A stretch of DNA of 64,000 bases. It comes from Muribaculaceae bacterium (GTDB taxonomy: Bacteria; Bacteroidota; Bacteroidia; Bacteroidales; Muribaculaceae). Location of the stretch: assembly GCA_014867205.1 (NCBI GenBank), contig WGUO01000022.1, forward strand, positions 3,179 to 67,178. Direction: 5' to 3'. The notes under the pieces were generated by a model. That model worked only from the letters and a program-made list of their open reading frames with translations, did no database searches and was not told where the DNA came from. The translations under genes were made by a program, and so were the position numbers. Positions 18,101 through 25,430 of this stretch are shown one piece after another (the stretch's first letter is position 1; every line of letters starts with the position of its first letter).

Positions 18101-19185
18101 ATACAAAGACGTGTCCGACATTCCGCACAAGTCGCGACGCTCAGCTGACCGCCAAGATTTATCGCAAATGCGGCCACATCATTGAGAATGAGCATACAGG
18201 AGAAAATTCATGGGGAGTTAAATTTGGTAGAATGTTTGATATGTCAAATGACTCATATCTCTTCCGGACCTATCAGCAGCTTACGGGAGCAGGAGCAACA
18301 TTAATTGGCAATCGCTTCACCATGCCGGATGGCACACTATATGTTCCTCTCTACGAGGGTAAGATGATTTGGCACTATAATCATCATTACGGCACATGGC
18401 CAACCGAAGGCGAACGCCCAAATGCAATTGCAAGCCCTTCATTGGAAGAAATGCAAACTCCATCTAACTGTATTATGCCATGGTATTGGGTGCCGGAAAT
18501 AGCAGTTAAAACGAAAATTAATGACACCTATGGAGACACAAAAGGTGGTTTGATCATTTATAGAGGAATAGGAAGAAGTGTCGATGAACGTACGTTCATC
18601 TGCACGACTGTTCCCGACGCCGAAGGCGTCGGGAACAGTGCTACCGCCATCGGCGGTAGCACTGTGCCCGGGCTGACCTTTTTAGGCATTGTTTGTTCTA
18701 TACCATTCGATTATACTGTTAGGCAGAAAGTGGGGGGTATTAATATCAGCACCTACTTCGTCAAGCAATTCCCTGTCCTTGCCCCCGACCAAATCCCCGA
18801 TAATACCAAATGGGAAATGGCAAAACGCGTGATAGAACTGACTTATTTCAATCACGATATAGACGCATGGGCTGAAGAACTATGGAAAGAATTTACTGAA
18901 AAACAACGCAATGAAATGCCGAATATCGGCCAAAAAGAGCCATTCATATTCGACCCCGACCGCCGCGCCGTGCTTCAGGCAGAGCTCGACGCCATAGTTG
19001 CTCACCTTTACGGTCTGACAACCGACGAGCTCCGCTACATCCTTGACCCCGAAGACATCTGTGGCCCCGGCTGCATCAACGAGACCTTCCGCGTCCTCAA
19101 AGAACGCGAGCTCCGCGAATACGGCGAATACCGCACCCGCCGCCTCGTCCTCGACGCCTGGCACCGCTTCAACTACCACAACTAA
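15118..19185 (+). CDS. Large N6-adenine DNA methyltransferase (Eco57I/DrmMI-like)
   Basis: 1355 aa. SAM-binding motif I is DAASGSGH (Asp 508) and catalytic motif IV is NPPW (805-808), the signature of N6-adenine methylation. Residues 1-450 have no domain I can name. After about residue 1000 comes the presumed target-recognition region, with YRGIGRSVDERTFICTTVP near 1148-1167 corresponding to the conserved (T/V)xERT segment of Eco57I-type enzymes. It probably marks self DNA for the two helicases upstream. Odd points: two perfect hairpins inside the recognition region (18608-18664), and a lower-G+C middle (about 18.2-18.6 kb) between richer ends, suggesting exchange of the recognition segment. 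Confidence 0.88.
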   Translation: MDYTSIHVYGHLLSDDILHQIETDRNLAGNRDIDFRTDTSVQEAIDYAWTALRADWGFYLTRSASNDPYGTRRSRDFMERFLQLFGYHPQRQSTYVESDTGTTHDITWLCPDVRNLPVIVKGDKTGDVAVDSLERCSLDFRAKGNRREKSAHATMLEYLNNTENIYGIIANGPTLRLIRNSGQLVKLTYIEFDIRRMLEEDKYAEFCLMFRILHASRFFVEGDTQPIIEKYFNLSIESGNRIRAGLSQAAQRAMEIIGNAAVTTEGNDELRRVFVDESLTDVMFNKELMHLIYRLLFLFIIEDRGLVYDGDSDEIRRWKEIYSKYYAASRFRNLSELPHVRSDRYFDLWEGLQETFRLFEDEEFGAKLGIKPLGGILFNPYTLVHLNMCRIPNSAMFDAFRALNTFEDEHGQLVKINYSSLDVEEFGSVYEGILEKSPYVTTGDDLSQWSFGYFGGLDRQSTSSYYTRPDFVQSLIRTTLEPVIKEKIAKLSTPEEKVKALLDMKVCDAASGSGHIVLAMARTIAWYVCSIRTGEDNPASQDYRRALHEVIQRCVYAVDYNPDAVELCKVVLWIEGYCAGKPLSFLDHHIRCGNSVVGVTDLDMLLEGVPDKAFSAADKDSLKKIKDVNKKALKDVDLIKTGKGAGVQVSLFEEEFTISQIDEEQIGLARKVSEISALPENSLLEQLTKQRRWEELMSSPRVECLRRACDIYVDAFYHTFNEADFQLPDNGSVRLPDVPYTGTVYQALEEIKAIEGLADSKYIPLTDDFKEDVASAAIENRFFHWCVEFPEVFADGGGFDVMCGNPPWDKIKVEDKKWFESQGRMDIVNAGTAAQRKRAIDGLKQSDPILYEEYQEALANAESMSRFVRFGGRFPLTATGDIDLYPMFAELCMDFSKEAWGLVLPTGIAVNDSNKAFFSKLVDENRLISLYDFENREGLFDIHRMFKFCLLTAGKAQSKPREVQGGFYLTRLDHLLDPNRIYTLQTSDFSLLNPNTKTCPTFRTSRDAQLTAKIYRKCGHIIENEHTGENSWGVKFGRMFDMSNDSYLFRTYQQLTGAGATLIGNRFTMPDGTLYVPLYEGKMIWHYNHHYGTWPTEGERPNAIASPSLEEMQTPSNCIMPWYWVPEIAVKTKINDTYGDTKGGLIIYRGIGRSVDERTFICTTVPDAEGVGNSATAIGGSTVPGLTFLGIVCSIPFDYTVRQKVGGINISTYFVKQFPVLAPDQIPDNTKWEMAKRVIELTYFNHDIDAWAEELWKEFTEKQRNEMPNIGQKEPFIFDPDRRAVLQAELDAIVAHLYGLTTDELRYILDPEDICGPGCINETFRVLKERELREYGEYRTRRLVLDAWHRFNYHN
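18608..18664. repeat. Two overlapping perfect hairpins inside the methyltransferase gene
   Basis: Hairpin 1: CTGTTCCCGACGCC (18608-18621), loop GAA, and its exact complement (18625-18638). Hairpin 2: CAGTGCTACCGCC (18636-18648), loop ATC, and its exact complement (18652-18664). The arms are 14 and 13 bp and share CAG. The segment is translated (about VPDAEGVGNSATAIGGSTVP) and keeps the frame. Confidence 0.9.
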
Positions 19186-19195
19186 TTTTTAATTT

Positions 19196-19597
19196 ATGAT
19201 TATAATAACTCCAGAAATAAAGGATAAGGTATTGGCCGATTTGTTATCTGCTGATGAACCTACCTTTACATTGGAATATAGAGATAGCCAAGATGAATAT
19301 GGTTTCTCACCGCAATATATGAAACTCATTCTTGACCAATTTCAAGATGTCGGATTAATAAAAGCCACCTATCTTACGGGATATAGAGCTAGAATCCATG
19401 TCTTAGCAAAAGCTATGGATTTACATCGTCATGGAGGTTTCGTAGGAGAAGAAGAGATACTGAAAGGTAATCTCGAAAAGCTTGGTTTAGAATTAGAATC
19501 ACTGTCAAAACAGTTGCAACCAAACCATATAGAGCACGCCTCTCACATATCTCAAATTGCGTCTGCAATAATGCAGGGCTTAACACTGTTCCAATAA
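19196..19597 (+). CDS. Unrecognised 133-aa protein of the defence operon
   Basis: 133 aa, 10 bases after the methyltransferase and 1 base before the OLD gene. Residues about 1-70 look like a winged helix (helices, then LIKATYLTGYRARIHVLAKA as the wing). Residues about 85-125 form an amphipathic, probably coiled-coil helix (LEKLGLELESLSKQL). No catalytic motif is visible. Like the next two genes it is A/T-richer than the helicase and methyltransferase genes. It could be a DNA-binding sensor or an accessory subunit of the OLD/UvrD pair; no family is claimed. Confidence 0.75.
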   Translation: MIIITPEIKDKVLADLLSADEPTFTLEYRDSQDEYGFSPQYMKLILDQFQDVGLIKATYLTGYRARIHVLAKAMDLHRHGGFVGEEEILKGNLEKLGLELESLSKQLQPNHIEHASHISQIASAIMQGLTLFQ

Positions 19598-19598
19598 C

Positions 19599-21254
19599 AT
19601 GAGCCATATTAAAGGCATATTCATTAAGAACTTCCGTGGAATTAAAGAGTTGAAATATTTTTTCAACTCTGAAAAATTTATTGTCTTAATAGGCCGTGGT
19701 GATTCAGGTAAGAGTACCATATTGACAGCTATCCAGTATGCCTTGTCTCCATCTTGGAATATCAGTTTTTCCGATTTGGATTTTCACAATCAAGACACTT
19801 CTAACCCCATAGAAATCTGTGTTTGGATAAATGAATTACCAGGGGAATTATTGAAGGAACAGCGATATGGCCTTTATGTCGAGAACCCTCTTGATGAACC
19901 GGATTGCCGAGACAAACTCAGTATTGTAATAAAACTTACAGTGAACGGCGATCTTGAGCCAAAATGGACAGTTGTGCCACGGAATGAAAGCGTTGATGAG
20001 AAGCCGATTTCAGCGGCAGATCGGGCATTAATAGGAATCAATTACATAGGTGATTATACCGACACCCAATTCGCTTATAATAGGCAATCTCCTCTTTATG
20101 CCCTAACTAAGGCCACTCTTGATAAAGATCAAGATCTTGAAAGAATCAAGACCAAGTTGCTTCGCGCAATGTCATCTAATGTCGAAACCGAGCATTTCCA
20201 ACTATTAAATGGACCTTTAGATGACTTAAAGAAAAAGGCGATGTTGTTAGGCCTTTCGATTGATGATCTATGCGCCAATATAGACATTAAAGAGAACCCA
20301 TATACGGGAAATAGTATAGCATTGCATCATAATAATCTCCCATATAGGCTGCAAGGCAAGGGTAGCAAGAGGCTCATGTCAATTGCGATCCAGTCTGAGC
20401 TTACTAAAACTGGAGGTATAATGCTTGTTGATGAAATCGAGCAAGGGCTTGAACCGGATAGAATATCAACGCTTGTCAATATTCTAAAAGCTCCGGAAAG
20501 AGGCCAAGTATTCATAACCACTCATAATATCAATGTTATAAAGGAATGCCAGTCTACTAATTTGTTCGTTGTATCAAAAGGCGTAAGCAGCCTTTCTCAA
20601 ATATCAGTAAATTTGGATAATTGTCGTCGATACAATCCTGATGTTTTCTTTGCCCCCAAAGTTATATGCTGCGAAGGAGATACAGAATACGGTATACTCA
20701 AGGCTATTGACAACTGGTTATTGCAAACGAAACAATTAAGTCTTTCAACTTTAGGTGTTTCTCTTGCCAATGTTGGAGGAGGTGCAAATATGTACTTGTA
20801 TGCTTCATGGCTAAATGATTTAGGTTTTGATTCATGTGTTTTTGCTGACGATGATATAAAGGATAAGGACAAACCGGCGAAAGAGCATTGTCAGACTCAA
20901 GGGATTCCTTTATTTCTTTGCCAAGAGGGCTTTTGTATGGAGAAACAAATATTTCAGGATTTGCCTTGGGAGGCGATAGTAGACATTTTGAATTGTCCTC
21001 AAACCGGTTTCCCAAAAGAATATGTGATTATGACACATGACTTGAAGAAAATTCTTCAGACGAATCTGTCAGTAGAATCCCAAGCTAAGATACGTTCGGA
21101 ACAGTCCAAAAAGGCCATTCAATTTCATTGGTTTAAACATTTATCTGGAGGTGAGTTCCTTGGAAGGATTATCACCTCATATTTTGAGCATATGCATGAT
21201 GATACTCACTTAAAAAAGAATATTAATTCACTGATCGCATGGTGCATGAAGTAG
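19599..21254 (+). CDS. OLD-family ATPase-TOPRIM nuclease (GajA-like)
   Basis: 551 aa. N-terminal ABC/SMC-type ATPase: Walker A GRGDSGKST (32-40), Walker B GGIMLVDEIEQGLEP near residue 270. C-terminal TOPRIM domain: VICCEGDTEYGILKAI with Glu 359, and CVFADDDIKDKD with Asp 417-419. The order ATPase then TOPRIM, the size, and the UvrD-like helicase immediately downstream (16-bp overlap) match class 2 OLD proteins and the GajA subunit of Gabija, a DNA nuclease controlled by nucleotide levels. Calling it Gabija proper needs a homology search. Confidence 0.88.
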   Translation: MSHIKGIFIKNFRGIKELKYFFNSEKFIVLIGRGDSGKSTILTAIQYALSPSWNISFSDLDFHNQDTSNPIEICVWINELPGELLKEQRYGLYVENPLDEPDCRDKLSIVIKLTVNGDLEPKWTVVPRNESVDEKPISAADRALIGINYIGDYTDTQFAYNRQSPLYALTKATLDKDQDLERIKTKLLRAMSSNVETEHFQLLNGPLDDLKKKAMLLGLSIDDLCANIDIKENPYTGNSIALHHNNLPYRLQGKGSKRLMSIAIQSELTKTGGIMLVDEIEQGLEPDRISTLVNILKAPERGQVFITTHNINVIKECQSTNLFVVSKGVSSLSQISVNLDNCRRYNPDVFFAPKVICCEGDTEYGILKAIDNWLLQTKQLSLSTLGVSLANVGGGANMYLYASWLNDLGFDSCVFADDDIKDKDKPAKEHCQTQGIPLFLCQEGFCMEKQIFQDLPWEAIVDILNCPQTGFPKEYVIMTHDLKKILQTNLSVESQAKIRSEQSKKAIQFHWFKHLSGGEFLGRIITSYFEHMHDDTHLKKNINSLIAWCMK

Positions 21255-22768
21255 TAGATTGGTCTGAGTTTTTGGCTTGTGAGCGAGGTTTGCTTATCGC
21301 TCCCGCTGGACATGGGAAAACAACAACAATTGCTGATTGTTTAAACCTTTGTCCTGATGACTCATGTCAACTGGTACTTACACATACCCATGCAGGTATT
21401 GCTTCATTAAAGAAGAAACTTAAGGAAAAGAAGGTCCCACCTCACAAGTATCAATTGGAAACCATCACTGGTTTTGCACAACGGTATGTTTTGGCTTTCT
21501 TAGGAGCCTCAGCTCTTCCCCACTCAGAAGATAGGGACTATTTTAGCGCAGCTGTTGCTAAATGTATAGATCTCCTCAATACCCCAGTTCTCCAATACAT
21601 AATTAATGTTTCTTTTGATGGCGTTTTTGTAGATGAATATCAAGACTGCACCATATCGCAGCATAACATGATACTATCTCTTGCTCAAAAATTGCCATTG
21701 CACATACTTGGGGACCCACTTCAAGGAATTTTTGATTTCGAGAGCGAAAGATTAGTCAATTTTGACACTGATTTGTCGGGATTATTTGGATTCAAGATAT
21801 TTAATCTCTTAAATTACCCATGGCGTTGGCATGAAACTAACGAGGAATTAGGACGTGAAATCAAAAGGATCCGCGCAGCATTAAATGATCAAAATCAAAG
21901 TATACAACTAATTCCTAATCCCAAAAATGAAATTTATGTAGAAGTATGGGAAAATGCTCCAGACCACCATTCTTCAGAATACATTAAATGGCTTTCCCGT
22001 ATCATACATAAGTATGAATCGAACAGCACACTAATATTATGCCCTAGCTATTTTGAAAAGAATAGTCATGGAGTCGAAATTATGAGAGGTGATTTAAATG
22101 ACCGAATTAAAATCAAATATCAAATCGATTACACCAACAGCTACCGCGTGCTAGATGCAATAGACGGAAAGAGTTATTATGCGGTATCTAAGAGCATCGA
22201 TCAATATATTTCGCGCTGTGTAAAAAAATCACGTATAGATCCAATCAAACACTTTTTCAATGTACTCAGCTCTTTGTATGTTTCCAGAACCTTTCTTTCA
22301 AAATGGATTAGTAAAACAAAGAAGGGCTGGGCTTTTACAGATAAGAATAAAACAGAGGATAAAGTGTTATCGATATTAATCAAAAATAGTTTCAAGAAAT
22401 TCATAGAATCGCCGTCGTTAAATTCTCTTTTAAGCGTATTGCACACTGTAAAATCAATAAAAGGTTACTCTAATCATCGTCCTGACTTCTGTGATGAGAT
22501 TCTTATTTGTGCAAAACAAGCAATAGATGAAGGTACATCCCTCTATAATGCAATGGATAAACATCGCAGTCGTCTTAGACATATGGGTCGTAAGATTGAA
22601 GGCAAATGTATCGGGACAACGCTACTCACTAAGGGTTTAGAATTTGATACCGTTATTCTTTTAAATGCAGATAAATTTGAAGATAAGAAACATTTCTATG
22701 TAGCAATATCTCGCGCTTGTCGTAGATTAGTTTTTATAACTCAAAAAACTGTATTAACTTTCAACTAG
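21239..22768 (+). CDS. UvrD/Rep-like superfamily 1 helicase (GajB-like)
   Basis: 509 aa, overlapping the OLD gene by 16 bp, so the two are translationally coupled. Walker A APAGHGKTTT (21-30), motif II VFVDEYQDC, motif III HILGDPLQGIFDF, motif V TKGLEFDTVILL and motif VI YVAISRACRRL are all present, so it should be an active ATPase. At about 500 aa it is short for a repair UvrD but typical of GajB. In Gabija the helicase-like subunit binds the OLD nuclease and responds to DNA ends. Confidence 0.88.
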   Translation: MVHEVVDWSEFLACERGLLIAPAGHGKTTTIADCLNLCPDDSCQLVLTHTHAGIASLKKKLKEKKVPPHKYQLETITGFAQRYVLAFLGASALPHSEDRDYFSAAVAKCIDLLNTPVLQYIINVSFDGVFVDEYQDCTISQHNMILSLAQKLPLHILGDPLQGIFDFESERLVNFDTDLSGLFGFKIFNLLNYPWRWHETNEELGREIKRIRAALNDQNQSIQLIPNPKNEIYVEVWENAPDHHSSEYIKWLSRIIHKYESNSTLILCPSYFEKNSHGVEIMRGDLNDRIKIKYQIDYTNSYRVLDAIDGKSYYAVSKSIDQYISRCVKKSRIDPIKHFFNVLSSLYVSRTFLSKWISKTKKGWAFTDKNKTEDKVLSILIKNSFKKFIESPSLNSLLSVLHTVKSIKGYSNHRPDFCDEILICAKQAIDEGTSLYNAMDKHRSRLRHMGRKIEGKCIGTTLLTKGLEFDTVILLNADKFEDKKHFYVAISRACRRLVFITQKTVLTFN

Positions 22769-22778
22769 AATTTAGAAT

Positions 22779-24446
22779 ATGAATACAACAGACAATTATA
22801 TAATGCTCTTCCAGTCTCTTATCTCTCATAAAGAGAATGAGATAGTTGAGTTTAAAAAGGCGGAGAACAGCTTCGACTTCGATGACCTTGGCAAGTATTT
22901 CTCGGCGCTGAGCAATGAAGCGAATTTGCGAGACCTCCCGTTTGCTTGGCTGATATTCGGTTACGATGAGAAGAAGCATGAGATTGTCGGTACTTCATAT
23001 AAAGATGGAGAAGGTGCGTTGAACAAGGTGAAGCATGACCTAACCAACCATACTACTGATGGCCAGACATTCCGCGAGATTGTCCCGGTAAATGTTGAGG
23101 GCAAGCGTATCCTGATGTTCAAGATTCCGGCTTCACCACGCAATATCGTGATGAAGTGGAAGGGCATCGCATACGGTCGCGACGGCGAGAGTCTGAAACC
23201 GCTCAATCAGTCGAAGCAGGATGAAATCCGAAATCAGGTGCCATATCAAGACTGGTCGGCTGTGATTGTGCCGAATGCTACGCTCGATGATCTTGACGAA
23301 GTGGCGATAGCCAAAGCCCGCAAGATGTTCAAGAAAGTGCACAGCCGGATTCCGGTTGCCGAAGTCAACAGTTGGTCTGACGAGAAATTCCTCAGCATGT
23401 GTGGGCTAATGGTTGATGGCAAGCTGAGACGTGCCGCCATTATCCTGCTCGGCAAGATGTTCTCTGAGAATCTGCTCACACCTGCTGTTGTCCAGGTTAC
23501 GTGGACATTGCGCGACAAAAACAACGATGTTGTAGATTACGAGCATTTCTCGGTCCCTTATATCTTGACGGTCGATGAGATTCTTGCCAAAATCCACAAC
23601 CTGACGCTACGTGAAATGCCGGGCGGCACACTGTTTCCTGATACGATGAAGCAGTATGACGATTATACCATCCGTGAGGCCCTTCACAACTGTATTGCCC
23701 ACTCAAATTACGTGCTTCAACAAAGAATAAATCTCGTTGAGAATCCCGGATTTCTCTATTATTCGAACGGTGGTTCGTTCATTCCCGGAACACTCGAAGA
23801 GGTTCTGACTACCGATACACCGCAGCAGTTCTTCCGAAACGCTTGCCTTTGCAAGGCTATGGTGCATTTCAATATGATTGATACCGTGAGCCGTGGCATC
23901 AAAAAAATGTTCACCGAGCAGTGGGAGCGCCGTTTTCCCATGCCTGACTATGAGATTGACAACGACCGACAGCATGTGGCAGTCCGCATCTACGGTACGT
24001 CCATTGACGAACGCTACACGAATATGCTCAAGAATAACGATTCCCTGACCCTTTGGGACTGCATCTCGCTCGATGCCATCCAGAAAGGCCATCGCATTGA
24101 CGAAACTGTCGCGCAGGACATGCTTCAGCGCGGTCTCATCGAAGGCGAAGCTCCAAACTACCGAATCTCGCTGACTGTGGCTAAGAAAACAAAGCAGCTC
24201 TCCGGTTATACTCGCGTTGTGGGTCTTGAGCGCGACAAGATAAAGCACATGGTGCTCCAATACATTCAGAACTCCGGCAATGATGGAGCCAAGCGCAGCG
24301 ACATAATGGAATATCTCGCCGGCACTCTCCCCAGTCGCAACACTCCCAATCAGAATCTCAAATTATTGGGCAATATTATGGGCGAAATGAATCAGGAAGG
24401 TCTTATCGAGACAAAGAACAGATTATGGTTCCCAAAACACGACTAG
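22779..24446 (+). CDS. AlbA_2-domain ATP-binding protein closing the defence operon
   Basis: 555 aa, 10 bases after the UvrD-like gene. AlbA_2 domain about 12-135 (VEFKKAENSFDFDDLGKYFS, then IAYGRDGESLKPL); ATP-binding region about 285-370 (YTIREALHNCIAHSNY, then ENPGFLYYSNGGSF); C-terminal winged helix about 470-555. It is a relative, not a copy, of the truncated AlbA_2 segment at 3192. Such genes recur beside type I restriction and other defence loci; their role is unsettled (regulator or effector). Its last codons fall inside a repeat array (24439-24670), so the exact C terminus may vary between strains. Confidence 0.82.
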   Translation: MNTTDNYIMLFQSLISHKENEIVEFKKAENSFDFDDLGKYFSALSNEANLRDLPFAWLIFGYDEKKHEIVGTSYKDGEGALNKVKHDLTNHTTDGQTFREIVPVNVEGKRILMFKIPASPRNIVMKWKGIAYGRDGESLKPLNQSKQDEIRNQVPYQDWSAVIVPNATLDDLDEVAIAKARKMFKKVHSRIPVAEVNSWSDEKFLSMCGLMVDGKLRRAAIILLGKMFSENLLTPAVVQVTWTLRDKNNDVVDYEHFSVPYILTVDEILAKIHNLTLREMPGGTLFPDTMKQYDDYTIREALHNCIAHSNYVLQQRINLVENPGFLYYSNGGSFIPGTLEEVLTTDTPQQFFRNACLCKAMVHFNMIDTVSRGIKKMFTEQWERRFPMPDYEIDNDRQHVAVRIYGTSIDERYTNMLKNNDSLTLWDCISLDAIQKGHRIDETVAQDMLQRGLIEGEAPNYRISLTVAKKTKQLSGYTRVVGLERDKIKHMVLQYIQNSGNDGAKRSDIMEYLAGTLPSRNTPNQNLKLLGNIMGEMNQEGLIETKNRLWFPKHD

Positions 24447-24670
24447 TCTAATGGTTTTACGACTAGTTGGCTCGATTTTACGACTAGTTCACGACTAATT
24501 AGCTGTTTTTACGACTAGTCGGCTTCCTACATCGGATAGTATGAGACTATCCGAGATAGTTGTAAAAAATGAGTAGTTGAAGGTAAAAACAAGTGGTTTA
24601 CCTGAAAAAACGAGTAGTTGGCGAGTAGTTCGGCAAATATCCGAGTAGTTTGTCCAAAAAACAAGTAGTT
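24439..24670. repeat. Array of degenerate 9-bp repeats, CGACTAGTT changing to CGAGTAGTT
   Basis: About eleven copies of an ACGACTAGT/CGAGTAGTT-like unit, many preceded by a run of T or A. The left half has CGACTAGT units (24440, 24460, 24481, 24512). The right half has GAGTAGTT or AAGTAGTT units (24571, 24612, 24622, 24642, 24663). Between them a short inverted repeat is formed by GGATAGT and ACTATCC (24534-24552). The array begins within the last codons of the AlbA_2 gene and fills the gap to the converging mobilization genes. It could be an iteron-like protein-binding site or a hypervariable gene tail. Confidence 0.75.
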
Positions 24671-24693
24671 ATTGGGAATAGGCGTGTTTTTCA

Positions 24694-25338
24694 TTATCCT
24701 GACACCATAATTGTTATGCGGAAGTAGAGGATGAGAATAAACGCAAGGGAATAAAGTAGTATGGTTAGAAACGTCCAGCCGCGAGGGAGGGAGAAACTGC
24801 CGTTGAGGTAGGAGTGGATGCGTTGGGTGAGGCGTTTGCGGAGCTCGCGGATTTTAGGGATGAAACCGGAGGGAAGGCTTGAAAATAGGGACTGTTGCTT
24901 GGGTGTATCTGTATCCGTGTGTGATTCGCCGAGAAGCTTCAGTAGTGCAGCTCTGATATCTCGATAGTGACGGTCAGCGATTTTGGCGAGACCGGACATA
25001 GTGCGGAAGAATTCCCGGTAGTCCCGAATGACGGCGGCACGCCATTCGTCATCGTTGGTAAAATATTGCTCGCCTTTTGCCTCGCATTCCTTACGTCGCT
25101 CTACGGCAGCTTTACGATATTCTTCCTGACGACGTTCCTGTCGTTGTTGCAGGCAATCCTCGTAGGCTCGTAGCAGAATGTCATAGAGTTTGTCGGTGTC
25201 GAGTTCGACGTGAATTGTGCCGTCGGGTGCAGACGTTGGTTTGCCTTCCAGTATTGTCAAGCGGTTCTTGATTTCGTTCAGTTCGTTGACCTGCTGATTG
25301 TGCAAACGGTCAACATAGTTTTTATCGGTCGCATTCAT
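24694..25338 (-). CDS. Mobilization-region protein with C-terminal membrane anchor
   Basis: 214 aa. The N-terminal half is charged and coiled (LHNQQVNELNEIKNRLTILE; CLQQRQERRQEEYRKAAVER). A basic stretch is followed by one membrane helix near the C terminus (TFLTILLYSLAFILILYF). It lies downstream of the relaxase gene on the same strand, as small membrane-anchored accessory proteins often do in Bacteroides mobilizable elements. No catalytic motif is seen; function unknown. Confidence 0.7.
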   Translation of the reverse strand: MNATDKNYVDRLHNQQVNELNEIKNRLTILEGKPTSAPDGTIHVELDTDKLYDILLRAYEDCLQQRQERRQEEYRKAAVERRKECEAKGEQYFTNDDEWRAAVIRDYREFFRTMSGLAKIADRHYRDIRAALLKLLGESHTDTDTPKQQSLFSSLPSGFIPKIRELRKRLTQRIHSYLNGSFSLPRGWTFLTILLYSLAFILILYFRITIMVSG

Positions 25339-25370
25339 TTTGTTTTGTATTTGGATATTATAACTCAGGT

Positions 25371-25405
25371 ATTAGGGGGGATGAACGAATCGTTCACCCC
25401 CTAAT
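25371..25405. terminator. Strong stem-loop between the relaxase and the downstream protein
   Basis: ATTAGGGGG, then ATGAACG, a short loop, CGTTCA, then CCCCCTAAT: a long G/C-rich hairpin with a small bulge. There is no clear T tract on either side, so it may stabilise mRNA or only partly terminate. Confidence 0.45.
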
Positions 25406-25430
25406 ATGAAGAATTTGACAATTTAACCGT

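Noticed and set aside
15118..19185. Stand-alone type IIG restriction-modification enzyme
   Set aside because: The methyltransferase has no convincing nuclease motif in its first 450 residues and is translationally coupled to the helicase upstream, so it is more likely a subunit of a larger system.
24447..24693. CRISPR array
   Set aside because: The repeats are only about 9 bp, degenerate and unevenly spaced, with no unique spacers and no cas genes nearby.
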